Source: Pseudoalteromonas luteoviolacea
GTDB taxonomy: Bacteria; Pseudomonadota; Gammaproteobacteria; Enterobacterales; Alteromonadaceae
Direction of reading: 5' to 3'
Assembly (NCBI RefSeq): GCF_001696455.1
Contig: NZ_MAUJ01000004.1
Span: 124,001 to 188,000, forward strand
Length of the DNA: 64,000 bases
In this document: positions 36,570-46,195 of the stretch, piece after piece
How positions within the stretch are numbered: the first letter of the stretch is position 1
Layout of the letters: every line of letters starts with the position of its first letter
Position numbers and translations under genes: made by a program
The notes under the pieces: generated by a model
Told to the model about the DNA's origin: nothing
Seen by the model: only the letters and a program-made list of their open reading frames with translations
Databases searched by the model: none

Positions 36570-37949
36570 ATGTCCTTCATCGCTATGGTGAGCCTTGCCG
36601 TTTTTGCTGCAATTCTCATTGTATTGTTTCAATCGCAGAAAAAAGGTGCAACGCTATCTCGGCTCGTGCTTATTGGCCTTTCTCTGGGAAGTGTATTTGG
36701 TTTTGCGTTACAGTTTTTGCTCGGAGAGGGCCATCAAGCCATTGAAGAAACCTTAAACTGGACGAATGTAGTGGGTAATGGCTATGTAAGCCTGCTTAAA
36801 ATGATAATCATGCCCCTTGTCTTAGTGTCCATGATTGCCGCGGTGGTTAAACTTGATAAATCCGGTGCGCTTGGCAAAATCAGCGGGGTGACCATATCTG
36901 TGCTGGTGGTCACGACCATGATTGCGGCACTGATAGGTATATTTATCACTCAGGTTTTCGGGCTGAGTGCAGAAGGCTTAACAGAAGGCGCGCGCGAAAC
37001 GTCGCGTATTGCGGTGCTGGAGTCACGCAGTGAGACTGTCAGTGAACTCTCCATTGCACAAATGTTGGTGAGTTTTATCCCAACAAATATTTTTCAAGAC
37101 TTGGCATGGGAGCGTTCAACCTCAATTATTGCGGTGGTGATCTTTGGTATTTTAACCGGTGTCGCTGCACGCAAGGTGATGAATGAACGCGAGGAGCTAG
37201 AAGCGCCTATTCGTACATTCGTAGAAACGATCCAAGCAGTCGTCATGCGACTAGTGAAAATGGTGATTTCGCTCACACCATATGGTGTAGCGGCACTGAT
37301 GGCAAAGGTTGTAGCGACTTCAAGTTTGGCTGATATCACGAACTTGCTTGGTTTTATTGTGGCATCCTATTTGGCCATTTTCTTGATGTTTATTGTACAT
37401 GGCCTACTCGTTGGGTTGGTTGGCGTAAGTCCAAAACAGTTCTTTCAAAAGATCTGGCCAGTACTGACATTTGCATTTACTTCGCGCAGCAGTGCTGCGA
37501 CGATCCCATTGAATGTAGATACGCAAATCAACAAGCTTAATGTTCCCCCTGCAATTGCGAATTTATCGGCGTCATTTGGCGCGACGATTGGGCAAAATGG
37601 TTGTGCCGGTATTTACCCTGCGATGTTGGCGGTGATGGTGGCACCTAGTGTGGGCATAAATCCAATGGACATCTCGTTTATTATGTCACTGGTTGCGATT
37701 GTTGCGATTAGCTCTTTTGGTATTGCAGGCGTAGGTGGCGGTGCAACTTTTGCTGCGTTAATCGTGTTACCTGCAATGGGCTTGCCTGTCACAATTGCAG
37801 CGCTTTTGATTTCAATCGAGCCGCTGATTGACATGGCACGGACAGCGTTGAATGTCTCTGGGTCAATGACGGCGGGAACCATAACGCATCGTATTTTAGG
37901 AGACAAGGCACAAGCTTCTACACCAACAGAGTCTGTTGCTCAGTCATAA
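36570..37949 (+). CDS. tcyP: Cystine/dicarboxylate-type cation symporter (TcyP-like)
   Basis: This is a 459-aa inner-membrane secondary transporter of the DAACS (SDF) family. The N-terminal region NWTNVVGNGYVSLLKMIIMPLVLVSMIAAVVKL...LGKISG is very like E. coli TcyP (YdjN), an L-cystine importer. The HP1 serine-rich tip (SRSSAATIPLN), the TM7/HP2 region with NGCAGIYPAMLAVMVAP, and the C-terminal DMARTALNVSGSMTAGTI are present, and their order suggests a complete carrier. It has its own ribosome site (AAAGG). Substrate identity rests on similarity alone. Confidence 0.88.
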   Translation: MSFIAMVSLAVFAAILIVLFQSQKKGATLSRLVLIGLSLGSVFGFALQFLLGEGHQAIEETLNWTNVVGNGYVSLLKMIIMPLVLVSMIAAVVKLDKSGALGKISGVTISVLVVTTMIAALIGIFITQVFGLSAEGLTEGARETSRIAVLESRSETVSELSIAQMLVSFIPTNIFQDLAWERSTSIIAVVIFGILTGVAARKVMNEREELEAPIRTFVETIQAVVMRLVKMVISLTPYGVAALMAKVVATSSLADITNLLGFIVASYLAIFLMFIVHGLLVGLVGVSPKQFFQKIWPVLTFAFTSRSSAATIPLNVDTQINKLNVPPAIANLSASFGATIGQNGCAGIYPAMLAVMVAPSVGINPMDISFIMSLVAIVAISSFGIAGVGGGATFAALIVLPAMGLPVTIAALLISIEPLIDMARTALNVSGSMTAGTITHRILGDKAQASTPTESVAQS

Positions 37950-37963
37950 TCAATGCTTTAAAA

Positions 37964-37984
37964 AGGGGTCAAATATTGACCCCT
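37964..37984 (+). terminator. Hairpin after tcyP
   Basis: AGGGGTCAA and TTGACCCCT pair perfectly around ATA, 14 bp after the stop. GGGGTCA recalls the REP core, but the rest of the REP is absent. There is no T-run, so the strength is uncertain. Confidence 0.6.
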
Positions 37985-38285
37985 GATATCACTCCAAAAT
38001 TTCCTTTTTCAATTCTGTTGGATAACGTGTCGTCAAAGGCATATATCTTTTTCCACCCAAGAGATGAACAAGAAACTTATTTCATACACCCAAATGATAT
38101 GTCAGCAATGATACTAGTAAAGTAGGGCTTTCCGTGATCCTTATAAAGTAAGGTAGGATGACGTTTTTTTTCATTCAGTGATTTAATTAAAATATTAATA
38201 CTTACGTATATTTGGCTCTAATCTATTTGGTTAAATAGAAGGCTTGTAATAATATATAGCCAGTTTTTATTCCTGCTTATATCCT
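37985..38285. other. Intergenic region, nothing assigned
   Basis: About 300 AT-rich bases between tcyP and a secreted protein gene. No ORF, operator or stable hairpin was found by eye. Confidence 0.4.
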
Positions 38286-39581
38286 ATGAAGTTACTACTC
38301 TGTATTTTACTATTTGTTTCGTTTAATGGGGCTGCCAAGCAAATCTATGCTCAAAATAGTGAGTGCCAGTTAGAAAATGCCGAGCCCATTAAGGTGGAAC
38401 AGGATTATATTGAGTTTATTAATCGTTACAACTATACGCAAGTGGTTGATAGGCTTCGTTCCTTTCTTTTTGACAAAGCGGCATGGCATAGCAGAAAGCA
38501 TCCAAATGGTTTGAAGGTTAAAAGCTTTAATATTGAATATAGCGAAAGGTTACACACCGTATCTTATGCGTACTTCATTCTACAACCTGTTAAATCATGC
38601 TCAAAACCCGTGATAGTTGATCAGGCTAACTTAAAGCTTATTTCTCTAACTAATCAGAAGTATCTAAATAAAAGCGAGCAAGATCCTAACCCTTTATACA
38701 TCAGAACCAATTTAGTCACGCCAGAAAGTGCTTTTGGTGCAAAATTGGGAGAAAGCTATGCTGAAATCATTGAGCGCTTTGGTCGCTTCTCATTATTGTG
38801 GCCAATCAATGACACCATCTTTATGGCGGTACTGGGGAGGCGGCATGCTTTTTTATTTGAGAACCAAAAGTTCGTTGGTTATCACTATAACTCCAAATTG
38901 CTTCCCGTCTCGCTGACAAACATGTTAGAGCAAACGGATGCGGGCGAGATTTCGGTGGATGGGAAAAATGCATATGAACTTGGAGCTGGACCAAGAGGGC
39001 AAATTACCAAAAGACATATTGAGTTGTTTAAGCTGTATTTTGACAATCTTGACTGGTCAACTTGGGAAGATGGGTATGACCCGACTGAGAAATTTATTGT
39101 AGTGAGCGGTCTGTCAATTGGTGATTGGAAGATAAGCAAACATAAAGCAAATCCAATTCCTTGTTTTGACTTTGAAAAAGACGTCGAGCAATTTGTAGGT
39201 GAAAACACAGGGAGGCTGATATCGTCTGTAGACAAAAAAGGCCGATTGAATTATCTCACAGGGTGTATGCAGCAAATTGTGATCGAACATGGGCAGGTTT
39301 CTGAGGTCAATTTACTAGAGCAATGGACAATCTCGAGAGCTAAATTACTGATTAAAGAAAATACTTTGAGCCAACTCTCACCATGGCAGTTTTTAACAGT
39401 TAAAGAAGGCGATCCGGAAGAGGTATTGAATGGGGTGGGGTATACCGAATATAGTCGTGAGTCTGTGCCGTTTATTTCAGCTAAGTGGCAGGGCGAATTT
39501 TTAAAGTACGATGGAATGGTGTATGCCGCAAAACTAAAGCCTGTGACCAAGCAACTAGAAGAGAGTGATGATTCGCTTTAG
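38286..39581 (+). CDS. Secreted hypothetical protein
   Basis: This is a 431-aa protein with a signal peptide (MKLLLCILLFVSFNGAAKQIYA). The mature part has scattered Cys (SECQLEN, KSCSK, IPCFD, TGCMQQ) that could form disulfides. No known domain or catalytic motif is recognised. Two regions, GAKLGESYAEIIERFGRF and VKEGDPEEVLNGVGY, look like related short repeats that may hold similar folds. It is followed about 140 bp later by a DUF3859-like secreted protein in the same direction. Confidence 0.7.
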   Translation: MKLLLCILLFVSFNGAAKQIYAQNSECQLENAEPIKVEQDYIEFINRYNYTQVVDRLRSFLFDKAAWHSRKHPNGLKVKSFNIEYSERLHTVSYAYFILQPVKSCSKPVIVDQANLKLISLTNQKYLNKSEQDPNPLYIRTNLVTPESAFGAKLGESYAEIIERFGRFSLLWPINDTIFMAVLGRRHAFLFENQKFVGYHYNSKLLPVSLTNMLEQTDAGEISVDGKNAYELGAGPRGQITKRHIELFKLYFDNLDWSTWEDGYDPTEKFIVVSGLSIGDWKISKHKANPIPCFDFEKDVEQFVGENTGRLISSVDKKGRLNYLTGCMQQIVIEHGQVSEVNLLEQWTISRAKLLIKENTLSQLSPWQFLTVKEGDPEEVLNGVGYTEYSRESVPFISAKWQGEFLKYDGMVYAAKLKPVTKQLEESDDSL

Positions 39582-39718
39582 AGGGAATCAAAGGCCCTAA
39601 TTAGTGAGGTCGGTATAACTATTACATTCCCTTAAGGTTTGAAATAGGTGAGGCTATTCTCTAAACGCAAATACAAGCATAGGGACCAAGTTTTAATGGA
39701 GAAAAATATAAGGCAGCT

Positions 39719-40228
39719 ATGATACGGAGCATATTTTTTGTAGTAGTGAGTTTGTTTTTTACTTCTTCACTCGCCGCACCAGCAATACCACATGGTATTG
39801 AGTCCGTTGTATTTGCGCACTCATATATTGAGAAAGTTGGTGGTGAGGTTATTGTCGAAGAAACGGCTGTTAACGACATAATCAGCATCGGTGACAGTGT
39901 TAAAGTTTTACAAGAACGAACTTGGATTATCCCCAATAGGCTGGGGACGGGGTTTGAAATTGGTGTGGCTTTTTATTCTATTCCTGTGCAAATACAATAT
40001 TTTGATCTTTTGATAACCTATCCTGAGACCACTTTACCCTCTGGTGAAAAAAAGTCTCGGCTGGAACGTAAGATTGATATTTCGGGGCATCAAGGAGAAT
40101 ACGTTTGGGGGTTTGGCTACTATTTTGATTTCCCCTATGAAACAACACCCGGAGACTGGCATATAGAAGTACGAGCAAAAGGGAGTTTAATACACCGCTC
40201 TAAGTTTACGGTGGTTGCCCAAAACTAA
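39719..40228 (+). CDS. Secreted DUF3859-like protein
   Basis: This is a 169-aa protein with a signal peptide (MIRSIFFVVVSLFFTSSLA). The mature part is a beta-sandwich (HGIESVVFAHSYIEKVGGEVIVEE...WGFGYYFDFPYETTPGDWHIEVRAKGSLIHRSKFTVV), matching the DUF3859 pattern as I remember it. The function is unknown. AAGGCAG precedes the ATG. It could form an operon with the 38286 gene, although the gap is 137 bp. Confidence 0.78.
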   Translation: MIRSIFFVVVSLFFTSSLAAPAIPHGIESVVFAHSYIEKVGGEVIVEETAVNDIISIGDSVKVLQERTWIIPNRLGTGFEIGVAFYSIPVQIQYFDLLITYPETTLPSGEKKSRLERKIDISGHQGEYVWGFGYYFDFPYETTPGDWHIEVRAKGSLIHRSKFTVVAQN

Positions 40229-40308
40229 CTCATGTATTTATCTAACCAAGGTGGTGCAGATTGAGCCGTAGCGAATTTTTTTACTCCACCGCACCTAGTT
40301 GATTGGCT

Positions 40309-40851
40309 TTATGACTCTGAATTTTTGTCGATAGGCCAAGGTCTCATGCTATAAAGCACTTTATCTTTTAGTACCAGCTTGTGCCTTATGGCTGCCCCAA
40401 TGTGTAATGCGACCAATGCTATTAGCCCTTGGATACACAAAACATGAATCGCACGAAATGTGTTAAACAGCTCAGTGTCATGATTGCCATTAAGCAAAAT
40501 ACTGCCAAAAAGCTGCACTGGTAAGTAATGGAAATTGGCGGTTGTATAGCCGGTCAACGGGACCAATACCATGAAAACATACATGGCATAATGGGCTGAT
40601 TTTGCCATTTTTGCCTGCAGCGTTGATTGTGCATGTTTCGGTCTTGGGTGCTTTAAGGCAAACCTTTTACCAATGCGTATGAATAAGATGGCAGCTAGGC
40701 AAGCCCCAATGCTCGAATGGCCTATTAGCATGATGGTGCGATCTGCATCACTCATTTTCGGATAAAAGCCAATAAAGGCAAAACACATAAGGGCGAATAA
40801 AATGGCGGATAGCCAGTGCAGTAATTTATAAGACCAACTGTAAGAACTCAC
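40309..40851 (-). CDS. Cytochrome b561-family membrane protein
   Basis: This is a 180-aa inner-membrane protein with four helices and conserved His residues suited to two b hemes: LLHW near the start, GHSSIG in helix 2, SAHYAMYV in helix 3, and IHVLCIQGLIALVALHIGAA in helix 4. It belongs to the bacterial CybB/YodB type, which passes electrons between quinol and periplasmic acceptors (E. coli CybB oxidises superoxide). It is divergent from a LysR gene, which may control it. Confidence 0.9.
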   Translation of the reverse strand: MSSYSWSYKLLHWLSAILFALMCFAFIGFYPKMSDADRTIMLIGHSSIGACLAAILFIRIGKRFALKHPRPKHAQSTLQAKMAKSAHYAMYVFMVLVPLTGYTTANFHYLPVQLFGSILLNGNHDTELFNTFRAIHVLCIQGLIALVALHIGAAIRHKLVLKDKVLYSMRPWPIDKNSES

Positions 40852-40954
40852 CGCTTGTCTCCTCTTAAAAAATAGTAATAGGTTTAAGGCTGAGAGATTA
40901 ATTGATATCTTTAATTAAATAATCATCGAAATTTACAAAAGATTGTTTTTATAC

Positions 40955-41872
40955 ATGAACAATGATTTGAACCAAATTCGTATTTTTTGCAAAGTGGCTC
41001 AGCTACAAAGCTTTACACAAGCTGCACAAGCACTGGACATTGAAAAGTCGACAGTGAGCAATAAAGTCAATCACCTCGAAGCGCGTTTAGGCGTCAAACT
41101 GCTACAGCGAACCACTCGCTCCGTAAAATTAACGGAGGAAGGAGCGCAGTATTTACATTTTTGCGAGCAGGCGATGTCGCAATTGGCGCAAGGAGAAGCT
41201 TTTTTAAGTGACATGCGTCAGCAGGTTTCTGGCCATCTTAGGGTTGCAGTACCGCAAAATTTTGCGGATTTTATGGCTTCAACGATTGTTGTGCCATTTT
41301 TGCAAGCGCACCCAGAAGTCACTTTGGAGGTGCAGCAAGGAGCTCAAAATATGGACTTAATTAAAGATGGTTTTGATGTGGCGGTGAGAGCAAGCTTTAG
41401 TGACGTGGAAGACTCTAGCCTCGTCTACAGAAAAATATATCAGTCGCAGCGCGTGTTCATCGCGTCACAGCAGCATGTTGCCGATTATGGCGTTGCCAGC
41501 ACCATAGCACAATTACGCTCACAACCTTATATCGCCAGCTTTGCTGGCGCGCGCAGCGATGAGTCATTCAACCAAGTATATGCGCAAGATAAATGGCATA
41601 CCCTAAATGCACGGCTAACGGTCAACTCGACAGCCGCGGTACTCAGTGCTGTTGAAGCTGGGCTGGGATTCGCTATTATGCCTATTGGCATGGTAAAAGA
41701 TAAAATTGCATCAGGTGAGTTTGTACAGATTGCATCCGATATAACCTTAACGGATTCAGTGATTTATTTAGTGTACCCAAGCAGAGTGGGGCAACCAGCC
41801 AAATTGAAAGCCTTTCTCGATATGATGGTCAGTTGGGGAGAGGGGATGATGCAACCAAATAAAGTGAAGTAG
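40955..41872 (+). CDS. LysR-family transcriptional regulator
   Basis: This is a protein of about 305 aa. The N-terminal winged helix (NQIRIFCKVAQLQSFTQAAQALDIEKSTVSNKVNHLEARLGVKLLQRTTRSVKLT) is followed by an effector domain from ~residue 88 (VSGHLRVAVPQNFADF). ATG 40955 is taken instead of the TTG at 40943 because the family starts just before the HTH. It is divergent from the cytochrome b561 gene, its probable target. A perfect hairpin overlaps its 3' end. Confidence 0.92.
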   Translation: MNNDLNQIRIFCKVAQLQSFTQAAQALDIEKSTVSNKVNHLEARLGVKLLQRTTRSVKLTEEGAQYLHFCEQAMSQLAQGEAFLSDMRQQVSGHLRVAVPQNFADFMASTIVVPFLQAHPEVTLEVQQGAQNMDLIKDGFDVAVRASFSDVEDSSLVYRKIYQSQRVFIASQQHVADYGVASTIAQLRSQPYIASFAGARSDESFNQVYAQDKWHTLNARLTVNSTAAVLSAVEAGLGFAIMPIGMVKDKIASGEFVQIASDITLTDSVIYLVYPSRVGQPAKLKAFLDMMVSWGEGMMQPNKVK

Positions 41873-41889
41873 CCTGTATTTGGTTGCAT
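41849..41889 (+). terminator. Hairpin overlapping the LysR stop codon
   Basis: ATGCAACCAAATA (41849-41861) and TATTTGGTTGCAT (41877-41889) pair over 13 bp. The left arm is the last coding segment, so the stop codon lies in the loop. Confidence 0.65.
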
Positions 41890-41924
41890 TTGAATCGGGT
41901 TTTGCGATGCTGTTTCAGTTAGGA

Positions 41925-43199
41925 TTAACTCATTGAATCGAAGGTTCCTCGTCTGGCGAGCTCCACTCCTTTGTTGCCAATGAGCAAAAACCTATGTGCT
42001 TCGTTAAAACACGGCCACTGCAATTTTCCTATTTGCTCTGAAATAACCTGATTGTCTACGCTAAATCGACGATCTTGATTATTACGTCGCAGTGACTTGT
42101 CACTTAATTGAAAGGCGACCAAGGTGACAAGTGCACCGTAATTTCTACCCAGATCACAAACAATACTCCTGAAGTCTTTACGAATATTTGTGGCGTCCCA
42201 CACCACATTACGCTTTTTGGCGAGCGCTTGCTTTAAGCGTTTTTTGGCAAGTTGAAGAACTTGTCCACGGTTTTTTTGGCAGGCTTGGTGACCATTTAGC
42301 TCCTGCCGTATGCCGTCAAGAGAAATAACTTCAAATCCAGCAAGGTGTTTTTTAATCCAAGTGGACTTGCCGCTGCCACTGATGCCACACATCACATACA
42401 GGTGGCTATAACTTTGACAGGCGTCATAGTTCTTAGCGATAGCTTCCTCGATGGTACTGATTTGTCCATGTGCCAATTGACTGATGGCAAGATTACTTAA
42501 ATATGTTTGCTGAGAAGGAACTTTTTTCACTTGAATTTTGGATAACAGTGTCAAAGTAGCGTGGTCTTGCAGTCCCCATAATTCATAATCTTGCGCAAAC
42601 ATTTTAAACTCTTCAAGCATGCCAAGCTGTAGTGCAAGGTCATCACAGGTCCTGCCTTTCATATCTGCAACTTCAAGCCAATATAAAAGTTCTAGGTTGG
42701 CATTTAAGGCTAAGTGCAAATAATCTCCATAACTTTGGTTCTTTATCACCAGTAGCTTCAATTGGTTGTGAAAACCGACTAATCCCATAACCGTGGAAAT
42801 GACACTATATGCCAATGGGAGCGCGATTAAGCGAGTGGCCAAGTAACTGGCACCCATCTCTTCATGTCGAGGAGCGACAACGCGCTCTATACCCGCAATT
42901 TCTTTGCGCCGAGTAGAGCGTGGCTTGGCAATATCATGAAGCAGTGCACCGAGAATAAGCGCTTGTCGGTGGACCCCTTTTATATGGCATGCCTCATTAT
43001 TGAGCTCTGTGTATAACGCTTTTAATACCATATCGGTATGAATCGCGACATTGCCTTCAGCATGCCAGATAGGGTCTTGTTCTGTATCCTCGAATTGTAA
43101 TAATAGTGGAAAGTAATCCGCCAAGTAATCAAGGCACTCTTGAAAGTCTGGTGTGTGATCTTGCGTGAGGCTGTTTAGCCAAGCTTCGAGCGCGCTCAT
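41925..43199 (-). CDS. HD-domain/polynucleotide kinase fusion (HD-Pnk-like)
   Basis: This is a 424-aa two-domain enzyme. Residues ~45-200 form an HD phosphohydrolase (HAEGNVAIHTDMVL, LGALLHDIAKP, later RHEEMGASY and VADMKGR). The C-terminal ~150 residues form a P-loop kinase (VMCGISGSGKSTW, then SLDGIRQELNG and VVWDATNIRK), like the 5'-kinase of T4 Pnkp. HD-Pnk enzymes such as that of Runella remove 2',3'-cyclic phosphate and phosphorylate 5'-OH ends, healing broken RNA for an ATP-dependent ligase. The RNA ligase gene overlaps it by 4 bp, exactly the partner needed. It is the last gene of the repair locus. Confidence 0.9.
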   Translation of the reverse strand: MSALEAWLNSLTQDHTPDFQECLDYLADYFPLLLQFEDTEQDPIWHAEGNVAIHTDMVLKALYTELNNEACHIKGVHRQALILGALLHDIAKPRSTRRKEIAGIERVVAPRHEEMGASYLATRLIALPLAYSVISTVMGLVGFHNQLKLLVIKNQSYGDYLHLALNANLELLYWLEVADMKGRTCDDLALQLGMLEEFKMFAQDYELWGLQDHATLTLLSKIQVKKVPSQQTYLSNLAISQLAHGQISTIEEAIAKNYDACQSYSHLYVMCGISGSGKSTWIKKHLAGFEVISLDGIRQELNGHQACQKNRGQVLQLAKKRLKQALAKKRNVVWDATNIRKDFRSIVCDLGRNYGALVTLVAFQLSDKSLRRNNQDRRFSVDNQVISEQIGKLQWPCFNEAHRFLLIGNKGVELARRGTFDSMS

Positions 43200-43825
43200 T
43201 TTCGAGTTCCTTTCAAGCGATTGGGAATAACGTCAGTGTGCATCCAGTGTTTATTGGTTGTAACATGGTCACGCCTGACCCACTTCGCCACAGACTGTGA
43301 AAAAGCCTTAAACGCAAAGCTGTCGGCAAGACGCACCACATAGCCTTCTTGTTTTGAGGTATCCAGAGTGATGCTTTTAATTACCTGCTCATCCCAAGGG
43401 CCGACGTACAACTCTTTCGGTGCACTGAGCCCAAGCTGCTGAAAAAAGACTTTGCTATCATGCCAGTTTAGAGACTCATTGCGTTCATTCCACACCGAAA
43501 AAGCCAAGAAATAGCTACTCAAAGCATCGTAACCAATGGCGTGTTTGGCATACAGGTTTTCACCACAAATACGCCAACCTTTCGGTATTTTGTAACCTAT
43601 TTGCGCTTGCAGCGCTTTGACCCAAGCTCTAGATGGGTGAAAGCGACTGTCTAACGACCGCGCGTGAATATAGTCGGTGTATAATGTGGTGTTTTCACCA
43701 TCCATTTTTTCAGTTACAACGACTTGCTGGCCTTCAAAAAAGTGCGCATGTGTTTGTTGTAAATCATCTGGTGTCGCACCCGGCGACCAAGGTAGGTGCG
43801 GTGTACGGGGGTACTTTACTCTCAT
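43196..43825 (-). CDS. ATP-dependent RNA ligase (Rnl2-like nucleotidyltransferase)
   Basis: This is a 209-aa nucleotidyltransferase. The adenylated lysine is Lys40 in TEKMDGENTTLY (KxDG motif I). Further motifs are RICGENLYAKH (motif III region), EGYVVRLAD (motif IV) and FSQSVAKWVRRDH (motif V). The protein is little more than the catalytic core, shorter than T4 Rnl2 (334 aa). It should seal 5'-phosphate and 3'-OH ends, which the overlapping HD-Pnk gene would generate. Its stop overlaps the HD-Pnk start (translational coupling). A 156-bp gap precedes it, so it may have its own promoter. Confidence 0.88.
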   Translation of the reverse strand: MRVKYPRTPHLPWSPGATPDDLQQTHAHFFEGQQVVVTEKMDGENTTLYTDYIHARSLDSRFHPSRAWVKALQAQIGYKIPKGWRICGENLYAKHAIGYDALSSYFLAFSVWNERNESLNWHDSKVFFQQLGLSAPKELYVGPWDEQVIKSITLDTSKQEGYVVRLADSFAFKAFSQSVAKWVRRDHVTTNKHWMHTDVIPNRLKGTRK

Positions 43826-43981
43826 AATGTAATTCCAATATTTATGTCAATGATGGCCAACCGTGAGACTGGCCAGTACGCAAAGGGCATAGGCACATAT
43901 CGCTTCCAAAATTAAAAGCACTCGAGATGCTGAAGCTATGTGCAAAGGTGGAATTACATGGTTTTATCCTCTTTAAATCTG

Positions 43982-44326
43982 TTAGGCATTGAAGGGATAT
44001 GAGATACCTAAATGCATGCTTACAACTTCTTTGAAAAGTTGAACAAGTGCTGGGTCCATATACCTGTATTCATCGGGTACATCTAGCACCCGTATATCTT
44101 TGTATTTTGTTTGGCGAGCAAACTGACCTTTCAATCGACACTTATGCTTTTCTTCCATGGTAAAAATGATATCCGCCCATTGGATATCTTGTGTGTTGAC
44201 CGTCTTTTTTGCTCTTGGGCTGGTGCCAGCTGAGCGCACATTGATCGCTGAGTGATTTTTCCATACTTGCTCCCCTGTTGGGCTACGCCATTGATTACGG
44301 CTACAAATAAATAAAACATTACACAT
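43982..44326 (-). CDS. Low-molecular-weight tyrosine-phosphatase-like protein
   Basis: This is a 114-aa protein, shorter than classical LMW-PTPs (~145-155 aa). The phosphate-binding loop CSRNQWRS (Cys8-x5-Arg14) and RSAGTSPRA are present, followed by WADIIFTMEEKHKCRLKG and LDVPDEYRYMDP; the DVPD acid motif takes the place of the usual DP. It sits between prfH and the RNA ligase in the RNA-repair locus. A role in processing RNA ends or in signalling is possible but unproven. Confidence 0.85.
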   Translation of the reverse strand: MCNVLFICSRNQWRSPTGEQVWKNHSAINVRSAGTSPRAKKTVNTQDIQWADIIFTMEEKHKCRLKGQFARQTKYKDIRVLDVPDEYRYMDPALVQLFKEVVSMHLGISYPFNA

Positions 44327-44361
44327 AATTTGCTCCTTGTTAGGGAGTTGCAGGGCGCATA

Positions 44362-44997
44362 CTAGTGCTTGGCGACAAACTTTGGCCCTTTAAAAATCCT
44401 CACAGGGTCGCCTCGTTCAACTTTCTGATGCTGTTGCCAACGCGATTTCTCTTGTGCGTGCACTTGTGTTTGCTGAATTTCAGCCAACTTTTGCAGAACC
44501 AATGCTCGAGCCAGCTTTTTATTAGCATGTTGGCTGCGCTCACTTTCAACGCGTACCGAAATCCCCGTTTTAGCATGCGTCGCTCTGACGGCTGAATCGG
44601 TTTTATTCACATGCTGGCCACCGGCTCCCGATGCTCGGCATGTTTGAAAGGTGATCTCGGCGTCAAATTGATACTCATCTAATTCATACATTTGGCCACT
44701 GAAAAACCAGTTTTTACGTCTATGGTTTGGACGAAATTGGCTTTCGCATACCCACAACATCGCGCCCTGCCAACTTTGCGCAAATTGCTTTGTGGCCTGT
44801 ATATCAGGTGATGATAACTTCACCACGACTGACTTGTAGCAGGCTTGCTTTTCTGCGGGTGTCAACTCAAGAGTCTCGCAGACTATCCCTTGAGATTTGC
44901 TCTCTTTTAGTATTTGAGCAAAAGCTAGACCAAGCGCTTTACAGCATTCAAGGGGGCCTTGCCCAGAAGACAATTGCAATAAAATCATTCTGAGCAA
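44362..44997 (-). CDS. prfH: Peptide chain release factor homologue PrfH
   Basis: This is a 211-aa protein with the peptidyl-tRNA hydrolysis motif GGQ in [22 protein letters not shown]. It lacks the N-terminal and codon-recognition domains of RF1/RF2 and ends with a basic tail ([25 protein letters not shown]). PrfH genes are typically paired with a second RtcB (RtcB2). Published work assigns the pair to rescue of ribosomes whose 16S rRNA is cut at the decoding centre, followed by repair. Here it overlaps the rtcB-like gene by 13 bp, which supports the same pairing. Confidence 0.94.
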   Translation of the reverse strand: MLRMILLQLSSGQGPLECCKALGLAFAQILKESKSQGIVCETLELTPAEKQACYKSVVVKLSSPDIQATKQFAQSWQGAMLWVCESQFRPNHRRKNWFFSGQMYELDEYQFDAEITFQTCRASGAGGQHVNKTDSAVRATHAKTGISVRVESERSQHANKKLARALVLQKLAEIQQTQVHAQEKSRWQQHQKVERGDPVRIFKGPKFVAKH

Positions 44998-46151
44998 CTC
45001 CCATTGGTTTTAAACGTGAGTACAGGGCGAAGTCTGGCAATGACTTCAATTAATTTTGCATCAATGAGATCACTGATGATGGTTTCGCATTTTTTATAGG
45101 CTTGGGGTGCTTCATCGTACAGCAGTTCTTTGTTGCCACATATCACACGGCTCCCAAGTGCAGTGCGATACAAATCATCACGTTTGTATTTGTGACTCAA
45201 GCGCCCCTGACAATCACCACGTTTCCATTTTCTGCCCGCACCATGGGCCAGCGAAAGCAAGTTAGCGTGCGCTTGTTCACTGGTGCCAGTAATGGGTCTA
45301 ACTAGGTAACTGTAATCACCTCGAGAACCAGGAATAACCACGCAGCCTTTATCGCTCGGCGTTGCGCCTTTACGGTGCAGCCAGCCAAGGGTGTTACCAA
45401 TCCGTGTTTCACAAACTAAATTGTGATTAATATCTAACGTGCAGTGCCCAGTAGCTCGGATGGCATCTAAAAAGCGCAGCGCAATCAACTCTCGGTTGAG
45501 CTCGGCCCATCGCAGCGCCTCGTCGTGCGCCGTTATATAGTCTTGAAAACTCGCCTCATCGATGTGCAACCCGTCATGATTATGATGTTCAATGTGGTTC
45601 ACTAAAATGGATTGGCCTAAACCTCTTGAGCCGGAATGCACTAATAGTTGCAGCTGCTTTTTGTTGAGGCCAAGCGACTCCAAAGCGTTTTGGTCATACA
45701 CTTCGTCGATAGCTTGGAACTCAGCAAAATGATTGCCACCGCCTATTGTGCCTAGTGCATGGTCAAAGCGATGAGTGACAATGTTTTTTTCTGTTTTACG
45801 TGTCTGAATTATTTGTTCCCAGCTCCCATCAAGAGGCTGCTCTACGTGTGCAAACTTTTTAGTCAGCTTGTCTAAGTTGACCTTAGCGACCTTCACGGAA
45901 GTTTGCCAGAGCGACATGCCACAGCCGATATCGTTACCGACAAGTGCTGGATAAACTTTATCTTGAGTAAAAAACGCTGCCCCAATAGGGTAGCCTCTTC
46001 CCGGGTGTAGATCTGGCATACCAGCTACATGGTGCATACCTGCAAGCTGAGAAGTTTTAACTAGTTGCTGGATAGCTTGCCCTTCAATCCACGTATCATC
46101 GGACGCAATGAGGGTCGTATTTTCTGTAATTTTTTGGACGGAGTTGCCCAT
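44985..46151 (-). CDS. rtcB: RtcB-family RNA ligase (RtcB2-like, PrfH-associated)
   Basis: This is a 388-aa GTP/Mn2+-dependent ligase joining 2',3'-cyclic-phosphate and 5'-OH RNA ends. Recognisable motifs are [29 protein letters not shown] with metal-binding Asp and Cys, [22 protein letters not shown], and SLAHGAGR, which carries the guanylylated histidine. It is slightly shorter than E. coli RtcB (408 aa). The 13-bp overlap with prfH identifies it as the RtcB2 type. It heads the minus-strand repair locus, with a cloverleaf-capable sequence just upstream. Confidence 0.94.
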   Translation of the reverse strand: MGNSVQKITENTTLIASDDTWIEGQAIQQLVKTSQLAGMHHVAGMPDLHPGRGYPIGAAFFTQDKVYPALVGNDIGCGMSLWQTSVKVAKVNLDKLTKKFAHVEQPLDGSWEQIIQTRKTEKNIVTHRFDHALGTIGGGNHFAEFQAIDEVYDQNALESLGLNKKQLQLLVHSGSRGLGQSILVNHIEHHNHDGLHIDEASFQDYITAHDEALRWAELNRELIALRFLDAIRATGHCTLDINHNLVCETRIGNTLGWLHRKGATPSDKGCVVIPGSRGDYSYLVRPITGTSEQAHANLLSLAHGAGRKWKRGDCQGRLSHKYKRDDLYRTALGSRVICGNKELLYDEAPQAYKKCETIISDLIDAKLIEVIARLRPVLTFKTNGSCSE

Positions 46152-46195
46152 AATACCAATACCTTAAAATAGTATTTAAAACGAAAAACGTATTG

